64,000 nucleotides of DNA from Isoptericola chiayiensis (GCF_013149805.1 NZ_JABEZT010000001.1:124001-188000), one strand, 5' to 3'; positions 19,327-32,027 are shown, counted from the first letter of the stretch. Numbers and translations: made by a program. Notes: a model not told the origin generated them from the letters alone.

Positions 19327-19510
19327 GCCACCTCCGTGCTCTCGCGGGCCGCGCCGGGCGCGCCCTTCGTCGACGAGTTCTCGACCGCGACCTGCGCGGA
19401 CGCACCGGTCGTTGCCGTTCTGTGACCGCACCCTAACGGTGACGCGCCTCACCGCCAAGTCCCAGGTTGTTCATACCCTGTTCAACCGCCGGCGGAGCGG
19501 TTCTGCACCC

Positions 19511-20623
19511 TCAGCGCCGGCGCTGCATCGCGTCACGGACCTCGCCGACGAGCTCCTCGAGGATGTCCTCGAGGAACACGACGCCCACGGTCCGGCCGCC
19601 CTCGTCCACCCGCGCCAGGTGCGCGCCGGAGCGCTGCATGGCCCGCAGGGCGTCCTCGACCTCCTCGTCCGGGCCGACGGTCGCGATGGCCCGGACACGC
19701 CAGGTGGGCACCGGGCGCGCCCGGTTGCCGTTGGTGGCGTACAGCACGTCCTTGAGGTGCAGGTACCCGATGAGGCGGGCACCACCGTCCAGGTCCGTCC
19801 CCGCGTCGCCGCGACCGGCGCCCGCCTCCGGCGGCCCAGCCGGCTCAGCGGGCTCAGCGGGCTCGACCATCGGGAACCGGCTGTACCCGGTCTGCGCCAC
19901 CAGGCGCTCGACGTCCTCCGGCGAGGCGCCCGGCGACAGGGTCACCAGGTCCGCCACGGGGACCATGACGTCGCGCGCCGTGCGCGAGGAGAACTGGATC
20001 GCACCGGCGAGCAGCCCCTGGTCGTCCTCGAGCACTCCTTCGGCGCGGGAGTGCTCCACGATGGACTGCACCTCCTCCACCGTGAAGGCGGAGGCGACCT
20101 CGTCCTTCGGTTCGACGCCGAGCGCGCGGATCGCGTGGTTGGCGACCCAGTTCAGCGCGACGATGATCGGGCGCACGACCCGGGCGATGAACACCAGCGG
20201 GGGCGCGAACCACAGTGCGGCCGCCTCCGGGCCGGTCACGGCCAGGTTCTTCGGGACCATCTCGCCGAGCACCACGTGCAGGTAGACGACGATGCCGAGA
20301 GCGATGACCAGCGCGACCGGGTGGACGAGCTGCTCGGGGATCCCGATCGCCTCGAACGGCCCCTCGAGCAGGTGCGCCAGCGCCGGTTCGGCGATGATGC
20401 CCAGACCCGTGGAGCACACGGTGATGCCGAGCTGGGCGCACGCCAGCATCAGCGAGACGTTCTCCATGGCCCACAGGACGACCTTGGCGCGCTTCTCCCC
20501 CGCCTCGGCGCGTGGCTCGATCGTCGAGCGCCGCACCGACAGCACGGCGAACTCGGCTCCGACGAAGAAGGCGTTGCCGACGAGCAGCAGCAGGCCGATC
20601 AGCAGTGCGGTGGTGGTGCTCAT
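19511..20623 (-). CDS. CNNM/CorC-family membrane protein, short form
   Basis: This 370-residue protein has an N-terminal DUF21 (CNNM) membrane domain with about four helices, seen in GNAFFVGAEFAVLSVRRS, AQLGITVCSTGLGIIAEPAL and VVLGEMVPKNLAV. A cytosolic CBS pair follows (ARDVMVPVADLVTL, GYSRFPMV, LIGYLHLKDVL). The C-terminal CorC_HlyC domain of its neighbour is missing. CNNM proteins take part in Mg2+ or Co2+ export; older annotations call them hemolysins. It overlaps its paralogue by four bases, so the two may form a hetero-oligomer. Confidence 0.88.
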   Translation of the reverse strand: MSTTTALLIGLLLLVGNAFFVGAEFAVLSVRRSTIEPRAEAGEKRAKVVLWAMENVSLMLACAQLGITVCSTGLGIIAEPALAHLLEGPFEAIGIPEQLVHPVALVIALGIVVYLHVVLGEMVPKNLAVTGPEAAALWFAPPLVFIARVVRPIIVALNWVANHAIRALGVEPKDEVASAFTVEEVQSIVEHSRAEGVLEDDQGLLAGAIQFSSRTARDVMVPVADLVTLSPGASPEDVERLVAQTGYSRFPMVEPAEPAEPAGPPEAGAGRGDAGTDLDGGARLIGYLHLKDVLYATNGNRARPVPTWRVRAIATVGPDEEVEDALRAMQRSGAHLARVDEGGRTVGVVFLEDILEELVGEVRDAMQRRR

Positions 20624-21978
20624 GCCGCACCCCCCGCGACGGTCGTGGAGGCGTCGTCGCCGGCCACCCGGAGGCGTTCCACCCGGCGTCCGTCGACGAT
20701 CTCGACGCGCAGGACCACGCCGTCGACGTCCACGGTGTCACCCTCGGCAGGCAGGCGTCCGAGGCGGTCCATGACCAGGCCCCCGAGCGTCTCGTACGCC
20801 GCGCCCTCGGGAACGCGCAACCCCGTGGACTCCTCGAGCTCGTCGGGCCGCAGCACGCCGGGCACCGCCCAGGAGCCGTCGGCGAGCCGGGCGACCCCGC
20901 CGCGGCGGCGGTCGTGCTCGTCGGCGACGTCCCCGACGAGCTCCTCGACCACGTCCTCGAGCGTCACGACGCCGGAGGTGCCGCCGTACTCGTCCACGAC
21001 GACGGCCATCTGCAGGCCCAGGCCGCGCAGCTCGACGAGCAGCGGACCGAGCGTCACCGTCTCCGGCACGCGGGGTGCCTCGACCATCAGCGCCCCGGCC
21101 GGGACGTCGTCGCGCCGGTCGTCGGGGACCCCCACGGCGCGGCGCAGGTGGACCAGCCCGACGACGTCGTCCCGGTCGTCGCCGATCACGGGGAAGCGGG
21201 AGTGCCCGGTGCGGTGCGCCAGCGCCACGACCTCGCGCGCGCTGGTGTCCCGCCCGACGACGGACATGCGGGTGCGGTCGGTCATGACGTCGCGCGCGGT
21301 CAGCTCATCCAGCTCCAGGGAGTTGGCCAGCAGGGTGGCGGTGCCCGCCTCCAGCGTCCCCTCCTGGGCGGAGCGGCGCACCAGCGACAGCAGCTCGGAG
21401 GACGACCGGGCGCCCGACAGCTCCTCGCGCGGCTCGACACCCATCCGGCGCAGGATCGCGTTCGCGGACCCGTTCAGGACGGCGATCAGCGGCCCCGCGC
21501 CCACGGTGAACACCCGCTGCAGGGGCACGACGGCGCGCGCGGTCGTGTGCGGGGTCGACAGGGCGAAGTTCTTGGGGATCAGCTCGCCGAAGAGCATGGA
21601 GAAGGCGTTCACCACGATCAGGGCCAGCACGCCCGCCAGGACGCCGGCGACGCCCTCACCGAGCGGTGTCGCGGAGAACCCGGCGCTGAACAGCGACAGC
21701 AGGGCGGGCTGCGCGGTGTAGCCCAGCAGGATGGTGGTGACGGTGATGCCGACCTGCGCGGAGCTCAGCTCCGTGGACAGGTGCTTGAGCCCGGCACGGA
21801 CGATGCGGTCCCGACGGTCGGGACCCTTCCGGCCGGGCGGCGGACTGTCGCCCTCCTCGTCGTCGGCGCCGACGACGGCGGGATCGAGGGTCACCAGCGA
21901 GAACTCGCTCGCCACGAAGATCGCGGTACCGGCCGTCAGCAGCACACCCACCGTGACCATGAGCACGTCGGTCAGCAC
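20620..21978 (-). CDS. CNNM/CorC-family membrane protein, long form
   Basis: The 452-residue protein carries a DUF21 domain (AIFVASEFSLVTLDP, AQVGITVTTILLGY, MLFGELIPKNFAL), a CBS pair (ARDVMTDRTRMSVV, VVDEYGGTSGVVTLEDVVEE) and a full C-terminal CorC_HlyC domain (LGGLVMDRLGRLPAEGDTV). A charged insertion of about 25 residues follows the first helix. It is the first gene of the pair and diverges from an OmpR-type regulator. A role in divalent cation transport is inferred from the family. GTG is used as start. Confidence 0.9.
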   Translation of the reverse strand: MLTDVLMVTVGVLLTAGTAIFVASEFSLVTLDPAVVGADDEEGDSPPPGRKGPDRRDRIVRAGLKHLSTELSSAQVGITVTTILLGYTAQPALLSLFSAGFSATPLGEGVAGVLAGVLALIVVNAFSMLFGELIPKNFALSTPHTTARAVVPLQRVFTVGAGPLIAVLNGSANAILRRMGVEPREELSGARSSSELLSLVRRSAQEGTLEAGTATLLANSLELDELTARDVMTDRTRMSVVGRDTSAREVVALAHRTGHSRFPVIGDDRDDVVGLVHLRRAVGVPDDRRDDVPAGALMVEAPRVPETVTLGPLLVELRGLGLQMAVVVDEYGGTSGVVTLEDVVEELVGDVADEHDRRRGGVARLADGSWAVPGVLRPDELEESTGLRVPEGAAYETLGGLVMDRLGRLPAEGDTVDVDGVVLRVEIVDGRRVERLRVAGDDASTTVAGGAA

Positions 21979-22169
21979 GTCGGCTCCCGGTGGCCGGTCG
22001 GGCCGTTCGTGCGGTCAGGGTGGTCGGTATATCGACTGTCATCCATCGTGCGCAGATCGTATCCGGTCTCCCGGCCGCCGTGCACACCCCTCCCTCACCC
22101 CAGGGCGCGACGACCGCCACGCCAGCCGATGCCCAGCGAAACCTCAGGGTCTGAGTGCAAGATGGGGAC

Positions 22170-22898
22170 ATGACCACCACTGCGAGCAGCTCCGGGCAGG
22201 GCCAGCAGAACGCGACGGTGCTCGTCGTCGAGGACGAGCCGACCATCGCCACCGCCATCGCGCAGCGGCTCTCCGCCGAGGGCTGGCGGGTCGAGGTCGC
22301 CCGCGACGGGCTGTCCGGCGTCGACGCCGCCGCGCGGCTGCACCCGGACGCCGTCGTGCTGGACGTCATGCTGCCCGGGATCGACGGGCTGGAGGTGTGC
22401 CGCCGCATCCAGGCCGACCACCCGACGCCGATCCTCATGCTGACCGCACGCGACGACGAGACGGACATGATCATCGGCCTCGGCGTGGGCGCGGACGACT
22501 ACATGACCAAGCCGTTCTCGATGCGCGAGCTCGTCGCGCGCGTCAAGGCGCTCCTGCGACGCGTGGAGCGCGCGGCCCAGGCCGCGGCGGCAGCACCCGC
22601 CGAGCCGCCCCTCGTCGCCGGCGACGTCACGATCGACCGGGCCCAGCGCCGCGTGCACCGCTCGGGCGAGGAGGTCCACCTCACCCCCACGGAGTTCGAG
22701 CTGCTGGTGATGCTCGCCGCCGCCCCGAAGACCGTGCAGACCCGCGAGAAGCTCCTGGCGGAGGTGTGGGACTGGGCGGACGCGAGCGGGACCCGCACCG
22801 TGGACTCCCACATCAAGGCGCTGCGTCGCAAGCTCGGTCCGGAGCTCATCCGCACGGTCCACGGCGTGGGGTACGCGTTCGAGCCGCCGGCGGACTGA
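22170..22898 (+). CDS. OmpR-type response regulator
   Basis: This 242-residue regulator has a receiver domain (VLVVEDEPTIATAIAQRL; phosphorylated Asp in AVVLDVMLPGIDG near residue 60; Lys in YMTKPFS) and a winged-helix DNA-binding domain ending in TRTVDSHIKALRRKLG and TVHGVGYAFEP. ATG 22170 (MTTTASSSG) is preferred over an in-frame start 15 bases upstream. Its gene abuts a histidine kinase and diverges from the CNNM pair, which may be a target. Confidence 0.93.
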   Translation: MTTTASSSGQGQQNATVLVVEDEPTIATAIAQRLSAEGWRVEVARDGLSGVDAAARLHPDAVVLDVMLPGIDGLEVCRRIQADHPTPILMLTARDDETDMIIGLGVGADDYMTKPFSMRELVARVKALLRRVERAAQAAAAAPAEPPLVAGDVTIDRAQRRVHRSGEEVHLTPTEFELLVMLAAAPKTVQTREKLLAEVWDWADASGTRTVDSHIKALRRKLGPELIRTVHGVGYAFEPPAD

Positions 22899-22899
22899 C

Positions 22900-23994
22900 G
22901 TGGAGCCGACGCAGCCGGGCGCGCGCCGCCCGGAGCACCACCGTCTCGACGTCCGCCCCCTGGACCCGGTGCACTCGCTGAAGGTGAAGCTGGGCCTCCT
23001 GGTCGTGGCGAGCGTCGCCGTGGGGGTGCTGATCACCTGGATCGGCCTGCGCAACGAGCTCGGGCCCAGCCGGACGTTCCCGCTGGCGATCCTGGTCTCG
23101 CTGCTGCTGACCTGGCTGCTCGCGCGGGGCATGACGTCCCCGCTGCGGGAGATGACGGCGGCCGCCCAGGCCATGGCGGACGGCGACTACTCGATCCGGG
23201 TGCGCTCCACGAGCCAGGACGAGGTCGGTCAGCTGGCCGAGGCGTTCAACACCATGTCGCGCGACCTGGAGGCCTCGGACCGCATCCGGCGCGAGCTCGT
23301 CGCCAACGTCTCGCACGAGCTGCGCACCCCGGTCGCGGCGCTGCAGGCACAGCTGGAGAACATGGTCGACGGCGTCACCGAACCGACGCCGGCCGCCCTG
23401 GAGGTCTCCCTGGAGCAGACCGAGCGCCTGAGCCGCCTGGTGACCTACCTGCTGGACCTGTCACGGGTGGAGGCGGGTGCCTCGGCGCTGACGCTGACGC
23501 AGTTCTCCGTGGGCGACTTCCTCGAGGAGTGCGCCGAGGCGGTGTCCATGGTCGACGCGGCCAAGGGCCTCACGTACGTCGTGGACGTCACGCCCGAGGA
23601 CCTCGTGCTCGAGGCGGACGTCGAACGCCTGCGGCAGGTCGTGACCAACCTGCTGCAGAACGCGATCCGGCACTCGCCGCACGGGGGCACGGTGCGTCTC
23701 GACGCCTACCCGGTCGACGACGACGTCGTGGTCGAGATCGGCGACGAAGGTCCCGGCATCGCCCCGGAGGACCGTGACCGGGTGTTCGAGAGGTTCGCCC
23801 GGGGCTCCACGAGCGGACGCGCCCTGGCCGGCAGCGGCGGCACCGGGATCGGCCTGGCGATCGTGCGCTGGGCCGTGGACCTGCACGGCGGGCACGTGGA
23901 GGTCGCGGACACCGAGTCGGGCGCGACGATGCGGGTGACGCTCCCCGCGTCAGCCCGGCCCGCCGCCGGGGTGACGACCGAGTCCGCCCGCTGA
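22900..23994 (+). CDS. Sensor histidine kinase with HAMP domain
   Basis: This 364-residue kinase has two membrane helices close together (residues 30-47 and 55-70), leaving almost no extracellular sensor. HAMP comes next (RGMTSPLREMTAAAQAMADG), then HisKA with the phosphoacceptor in VANVSHELRTPVAAL near residue 135, and HATPase (NLLQNAIRHSPHGG, GDEGPGIAPEDRDRVFERFA, GGTGIGLAIVRWAVDLHGG). The tiny periplasmic loop suggests it senses a membrane or partner-protein signal. GTG 22900 follows the regulator stop by one base. Confidence 0.92.
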   Translation: MEPTQPGARRPEHHRLDVRPLDPVHSLKVKLGLLVVASVAVGVLITWIGLRNELGPSRTFPLAILVSLLLTWLLARGMTSPLREMTAAAQAMADGDYSIRVRSTSQDEVGQLAEAFNTMSRDLEASDRIRRELVANVSHELRTPVAALQAQLENMVDGVTEPTPAALEVSLEQTERLSRLVTYLLDLSRVEAGASALTLTQFSVGDFLEECAEAVSMVDAAKGLTYVVDVTPEDLVLEADVERLRQVVTNLLQNAIRHSPHGGTVRLDAYPVDDDVVVEIGDEGPGIAPEDRDRVFERFARGSTSGRALAGSGGTGIGLAIVRWAVDLHGGHVEVADTESGATMRVTLPASARPAAGVTTESAR

Positions 23995-24016
23995 CCGCGT
24001 GAGATCCGTCACATGA

Positions 24017-24033
24017 GTCGTGCGTCGCACGAC
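24017..24033. promoter_or_regulatory. Palindrome upstream of kgd
   Basis: GTCGTGCG-T-CGCACGAC is an 8-bp perfect palindrome with a one-base centre, 22 bases after the kinase stop. With no loop it is more like a protein-binding site than a terminator. It could control kgd, whose start is about 220 bases on. No regulator is identified. Confidence 0.35.
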
Positions 24034-24251
24034 GGGCGTGGGGCGGCCATGACGCCGCACGACACAACGCGACCCTGGGCTTGCCTCGCCTATTACCCGA
24101 GGACCACGCGGGGCAGAAGCTGGCGGCCCGAGCGCCCGCGCGGGCGACGGCGTCGGCTCTGCGGGCCCGCTGTGAGGGCCTACCCTGGAATGGCCCGAAC
24201 ATCGGGTGCAGTACGACGAGTGCAACGTGGGAAGTGGGCGATCCGGGCGTG

Positions 24252-28100
<3,849 letters not shown>

Positions 28101-28103
28101 CAC

Positions 28104-28155
28104 CGGTACGACGAAGGGCCCGGGAGGTTCGCCTCCCGGGCCCTTCGCCGTACCG
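28104..28155. terminator. Bidirectional terminator between kgd and the aldo/keto reductase
   Basis: A 16-bp perfect stem (28112-28127 with 28132-28147) is capped by a TTCG tetraloop. It is extended by six more pairs across a 2x2 internal loop. It sits between convergent genes, three bases after the kgd stop. Confidence 0.85.
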
Positions 28156-28181
28156 CGCCGACCCCGTCGGGGCCGCGCGCG

Positions 28182-29174
28182 TCACCAGCGGTCGTGCACG
28201 TGCTCGCGGACCAGCTCGTCGTACAGGTCGCGCACCTTCGAGGTGAAGAGCGGCCCCAGGGACGACGCCGAACCGGCCGCGGCGTTGAGCCGCGCCTGCT
28301 CGGGGTTGCGGGCACCCGGGATCACGGTGGAGACCCCGGCCCGCTGCCAGACCCACGCCAGCGCCGCCTGGGCCGCGGTGAGGTCCTGGGTCAGACCGCC
28401 CGCGATCTCGGTGAACCGTGCAGCGGCCTCGACCCCCGTGTCGAAGGGGACGCCCGAGAACGTCTCGCCGACGTCGAACGCCTCGCCGGAGCGGTTGAAC
28501 GTCCGGTGGTCGTTCTCGGCGAACGTGGTGTCCTTGGTGTAGCGCCCGGACAGGAGCCCGGAGGCCAGCGGGACGCGGGCGATGATGCCGACGCCGGCCT
28601 CGGACGCCGCGGGCAGCACCTGCTCGAGCGGCTTGTGCCGGAACGCGTTGAGGATGATCTGGACCGTCGCCACGCCCGGGCGGGCGATCGCCGTCAGGGC
28701 CTCGTCGACCGTCTCCACCGACACGCCGTAGGCCGCGGTGACGCCGTCGGCGACGAGGGTGTCCAGGGCGTCGTAGACCTCGTCGTCGGAGTACACCGCC
28801 GTCGGGGGGCAGTGCAGCTGCACCAGGTCGAGGCGGTCGACACCGAGGTTGCGGCGCGACCGGTCGGTCCACTCCCGGAAATGGGGCAGCACGTAGTTCT
28901 CCGGCACCTGGTCCGCCCGGCGACCCATCTTGGTCGCCACGGTGATGCCCTCGCCCTCGTGGTCGGCGAGGAAGCGCCCCAGCGCCTGCTCGCTGCGACC
29001 GTCCCCGTACACGTCGGCCGTGTCGAAGAAGTTGACCCCGGCCTCCAGCGAGGCCTCGAGCACGGCGCGCGACTCGTCGTCGCTCACCTCGCCCCAGTCC
29101 GCGCCGAGCTGCCAGGTTCCCAGGCCGACCACCGACACCATCCGGCCGGTCCGACCGAGCACCCGCTCTTCCAT
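28182..29174 (-). CDS. Aldo/keto reductase
   Basis: The 330-residue protein is an NADPH-dependent (beta/alpha)8 oxidoreductase. Visible are RTGRMVSVVGLGTWQLG, the catalytic Asp/Tyr segment FFDTADVYGDGRSEQALG near residue 55, the Lys segment VATKMGRR, the His region LVQLHCPP, and IPGARNPEQARLNAAAG for cofactor binding. It resembles the YdhF/Tas-like group that acts on small aldehydes; the natural substrate cannot be told. It is a single-gene unit, convergent with kgd and divergent from galM. Confidence 0.88.
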   Translation of the reverse strand: MEERVLGRTGRMVSVVGLGTWQLGADWGEVSDDESRAVLEASLEAGVNFFDTADVYGDGRSEQALGRFLADHEGEGITVATKMGRRADQVPENYVLPHFREWTDRSRRNLGVDRLDLVQLHCPPTAVYSDDEVYDALDTLVADGVTAAYGVSVETVDEALTAIARPGVATVQIILNAFRHKPLEQVLPAASEAGVGIIARVPLASGLLSGRYTKDTTFAENDHRTFNRSGEAFDVGETFSGVPFDTGVEAAARFTEIAGGLTQDLTAAQAALAWVWQRAGVSTVIPGARNPEQARLNAAAGSASSLGPLFTSKVRDLYDELVREHVHDRW

Positions 29175-29244
29175 CTGTCCTCCAAGTCAGGGTTGACCTG
29201 CCCACGCTACGCGGGACGCGGCCCGCTGGCCTTCCGACTACGGT

Positions 29245-30183
29245 GTGAGCGTGAACACGACCTCCCACGCCCCCACCGTCCCCGCGCCGTCGGGCGCCCA
29301 GCACATCATCAGCGCCGGCGAGCACACCGCCACGATCGCCGAGGTCGGCGCGATGGTCCGCGAGTACACCGTGGGCGGTCGCGACGTCTTCGTGCCGTTC
29401 GACGCCGCCGAGCCCGCCCCGGTGTTCAACGCCGCGGTCCTGGTGCCGTGGCCGAACCGGCTGCGCGACGGCCGCTACACCGTCGACGGGACCTCCTACC
29501 AGCTGCCGGTGAGCGAGCCGGACCGCGGCACGGCGCTGCACGGCCTGGGCTGCTGGTACCGCTGGACGCCGGTGGACAGCGCCCCGGACTCGGTCACCCT
29601 GGAGCTCGCCCTGCCCGCGCAGAAGGGCTGGCCGTTCCAGCTGGTGACCCGCGTGCGCTACACCGTCGACGCCGGGTCGGGACTCGAGGTCGTCGTGCGC
29701 ACCACGAACGTCGGTGCCGGCACCGCGCCCTACGGCGTCGGCTTCCACCCGTGGCTGTCCGCCGGGGGCGCCGACCTCGACGACTGCACGGTGCGGCTGG
29801 ACGCCACCGAGCACGTGACGGTCGACGACCGTCTGCTGCCCACCGGGGTCGAGCCGGTCACCGGCGACCACGACCTGCGCGAGACGCGGTCCCTGGCCGG
29901 TCTGGACCTCGACGACGCCTGGGTCGGGGCCACCCGGGACGCCGACGGCCTGGCCTGGTGCCGCCTGGGCTGCCCCGACGGCAGCACGCCCGCCGTCTGG
30001 ATGGACGGGACCATGGACTGCTGGCAGGTCTGCTCGGCGGACCACATCGACGGCCACGAACGGTTCGGCCTCGCCGCCGAGCCGATGAGCTGCTACGCCG
30101 ACGCGTTCAACACCGGCGACCGCCTGGTGCGCCTCGCGCCGGGCGAGTCGCACGAGGTCCGCTGGGGCGCCACCCTGCTCTGA
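29245..30183 (+). CDS. Aldose 1-epimerase family protein
   Basis: This 312-residue protein interconverts alpha and beta anomers of hexoses. Family marks are VLVPWPNRLRDGRYTVDG near residue 72, RGTALHGLGCWYRW (catalytic His), PYGVGFHPWLS (second His) and a C-terminal ESHEVRWGATL, where the general-base Glu lies in GLAAEPMSC. It belongs to the YihR-like short group rather than classical GalM. GTG 29245 or GTG 29251 could be the start. It stands alone, divergent from the aldo/keto reductase. Confidence 0.85.
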   Translation: MSVNTTSHAPTVPAPSGAQHIISAGEHTATIAEVGAMVREYTVGGRDVFVPFDAAEPAPVFNAAVLVPWPNRLRDGRYTVDGTSYQLPVSEPDRGTALHGLGCWYRWTPVDSAPDSVTLELALPAQKGWPFQLVTRVRYTVDAGSGLEVVVRTTNVGAGTAPYGVGFHPWLSAGGADLDDCTVRLDATEHVTVDDRLLPTGVEPVTGDHDLRETRSLAGLDLDDAWVGATRDADGLAWCRLGCPDGSTPAVWMDGTMDCWQVCSADHIDGHERFGLAAEPMSCYADAFNTGDRLVRLAPGESHEVRWGATLL

Positions 30184-30257
30184 CGGGTACCCGTCCACGA
30201 TCCATTCCGGACAGGACGTCACGAAACCGACCTTCGGCCCTCTTCGTCCACGGGACC

Positions 30258-30290
30258 GGGTACGGCGTGGGATCATGCCATGCCGTACCC
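30258..30290 (+). terminator. Inverted repeat downstream of the epimerase
   Basis: Arms of 13 bases (30258-30270 and 30278-30290) pair with one G-T wobble around a seven-base loop, GATCATG. It lies 75 bases after the epimerase stop and 57 before the next start. Terminator is the likeliest role; an operator for the next gene is possible. Confidence 0.5.
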
Positions 30291-30346
30291 GGGCACGGGA
30301 CAATGACGGCGCAGCACAGCAACAGGGCAGGGGACGGTGAAGGTTC

Positions 30347-30952
30347 GTGACGGACCGCGAGGTGCGCATCTGCGTGGTGGGCGACGAGCTCAGCGTGGGC
30401 GTCGGGGACGCCCGCGCCCTGGGCTGGACGGGGCGCGTCCTGGCCCGGACGCGGTTCGAGCGACCCGCCATGACGTTCACCCTGGCGGTGCCCGGCGAGA
30501 CGACGTCGGCGCTCGGCGCCCGCTGGGAGGGTGAGACCGAGCAGCGCTTCGGTCCGGAGGCCACGACCGACAACCGCCTGGTCGTGGCGCTCGGACGCCA
30601 CGACCTGGCGGCCGGGCTGTCGGTGGCACGCTCCCGCCTGAACCTGGCCAACATCCTCGACCAGGCGGACAGCCGCCGTCTGCCCGCGTTCGTGGTCGGC
30701 CCCCCGCCGGGCCGGGCCGAGGACGGCGGGCGCATCGCCGAGCTGTCGGCGGCGTTCGCGGACGTCGCCAGCCGCCGCCGCGTGCCCTACGTGGACACGT
30801 ACACCCCGCTGGCCCAGCACGAGCAGTGGCTGGCCGACCTGGCCACCACGGGGTCGACGTTCCCGGGGCAGGCCGGGTACGGGCTGATGGCGTGGCTGGT
30901 CCTGCACACGGGCTGGCACTCCTGGCTGGGCCTGCCCGGCGAGAACGAGTGA
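30347..30952 (+). CDS. SGNH/GDSL-fold protein with substituted catalytic residues
   Basis: This 201-residue protein has the SGNH hydrolase layout: block I in CVVGDELSVGVGDARALGW, block II Gly in LAVPGETTSALGAR, block III in VVALGRHDLAAG, and a C-terminal block V in STFPGQAGYGLMAWLVL. The usual catalytic Ser of GDS is Glu (GDE), and the Asp-x-x-His of block V reads Ser-Thr-Phe. With Ser and His both absent it may not hydrolyse esters by the normal mechanism. GTG 30347 has a GAAGG box. It lies between the epimerase and a DUF4097 gene; its function is unknown. Confidence 0.75.
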   Translation: MTDREVRICVVGDELSVGVGDARALGWTGRVLARTRFERPAMTFTLAVPGETTSALGARWEGETEQRFGPEATTDNRLVVALGRHDLAAGLSVARSRLNLANILDQADSRRLPAFVVGPPPGRAEDGGRIAELSAAFADVASRRRVPYVDTYTPLAQHEQWLADLATTGSTFPGQAGYGLMAWLVLHTGWHSWLGLPGENE

Positions 30953-30960
30953 GGTACGGC

Positions 30961-31761
30961 TCAGCCGCGTGAGACGACGACGCGCGCCGACGTGACGTTG
31001 GCCGTGACGTAGGCCGTGGGGCGGCCGTCCTCGCCCGGGGCCGCCCGGTCCACGCTCAGCGTGCGCGCCGCCGAGTCGACGGACTCGCCGTCCAGCACGA
31101 CCTGACCGGCCGCCCCGCGCACCTTGAGGCTGACCGGGGTGCCGGCGTCGAGCCGCACCGCCACGTCGCCGGAGACGGTCTTGGCCGTGACCATCGGTGC
31201 CGTCCCGGCCGCCGTCACGACGACCGCGCCGGACACGCTGGCCGCCGAGACGCGCCCCACGGCTCCGTCGACGGCCAGCGAGCCGGACACCACCTGGCCC
31301 GAGACGTCGCCGGTGTGGTCGCCGGCGGCGACGTCCCCGGACACCGACCGCAGGTAGAGCGACCCGCGGGTGCCCGCCGTGTGCACGCTCCCCGTGACGG
31401 TCTTGACGACCGTCCCGGCCGTGCCCGCCACGTCGATCGCGGCGTCGACACTGCCGAGGTCCACGCTGGTACCGGGGGGCACGGTCAGCCGCACGACGGC
31501 GCGCTCGGACTCCCCGAGGGACCGCACCCGGGCGACGAACGCGTCGACCCGTGAGCGCTCGTACGCGATGCGCAGGCGGTCACGGTCGCGGGTGACCTGC
31601 AGCGGCTTCTCCCCCACCTCGTCGACCGCGACCTGCACGGCGGTCGCGTCGTCGTCCGTGACGACCTCGACCCGCCCGGACTGCAGGCGCGCGGACACGG
31701 CGGTGACCCCCGGGACGTCGAAGGTCTGGGGGGCGGCGACCGCCCACGTCTCGGTGCTCAT
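30961..31761 (-). CDS. DUF4097-family protein
   Basis: This 266-residue protein has no signal peptide. It is built from short beta repeats such as VSGDVAAGDHTGDVSGQVVSG and VSGAVVVTAAGTAPMVTAKTV, typical of the DUF4097 right-handed beta-helix (adhesin-like) fold. Its function is unknown in this family. ATG 31761 was chosen because GGAGG lies at the right spacing and a longer ORF start at 31845 lacks support. It converges with the SGNH gene, eight bases apart, and diverges from the bL37 gene. Confidence 0.8.
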   Translation of the reverse strand: MSTETWAVAAPQTFDVPGVTAVSARLQSGRVEVVTDDDATAVQVAVDEVGEKPLQVTRDRDRLRIAYERSRVDAFVARVRSLGESERAVVRLTVPPGTSVDLGSVDAAIDVAGTAGTVVKTVTGSVHTAGTRGSLYLRSVSGDVAAGDHTGDVSGQVVSGSLAVDGAVGRVSAASVSGAVVVTAAGTAPMVTAKTVSGDVAVRLDAGTPVSLKVRGAAGQVVLDGESVDSAARTLSVDRAAPGEDGRPTAYVTANVTSARVVVSRG

Positions 31762-31865
31762 GGCGCCTCCGTGCCGATGGTGCGTGGACCGCGGGATCGT
31801 GGGGCACGGCCGCGGTGTGGGATCATGGGTGCGACCCCCGTTCACCTTCTCGTGAGGAGACCGCC

Positions 31866-31940
31866 ATGAGCAAGCGCGGCAACAAGCGCCGGGCCCGCAA
31901 GGGCAAGGCCGCGAACCACGGCAAGCGTCCCAACGCCTGA
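31866..31940 (+). CDS. Ribosomal protein bL37 (24 residues)
   Basis: This 24-codon gene reads MSKRGNKRRARKGKAANHGK plus RPNA. The basic composition and KANHGKRPNA-type ending match the actinobacterial large-subunit protein bL37, which lies buried in 23S rRNA in mycobacterial ribosome structures. GAGGAG stands at proper distance upstream and a strong terminator follows, so it is a monocistronic gene. Such genes are easily missed because of their size. It diverges from the DUF4097 gene and converges with rsrA. Confidence 0.9.
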   Translation: MSKRGNKRRARKGKAANHGKRPNA

Positions 31941-31961
31941 TCCTCGGGCAGCGACGACTTC

Positions 31962-32006
31962 ACGACGAAGGGCCGGAACCCGTGGCGGGTTCCGGCCCTT
32001 CGTCGT
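31962..32006. terminator. Strong bidirectional terminator between bL37 and rsrA
   Basis: A perfect 21-bp stem (31962-31982 with 31986-32006) is capped by a three-base loop, TGG. It lies between converging genes, 21 bases after the bL37 stop and 21 before the rsrA stop, so it can end both transcripts. Confidence 0.88.
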
Positions 32007-32027
32007 CGCGTGCCATGGGGGCAGCGC

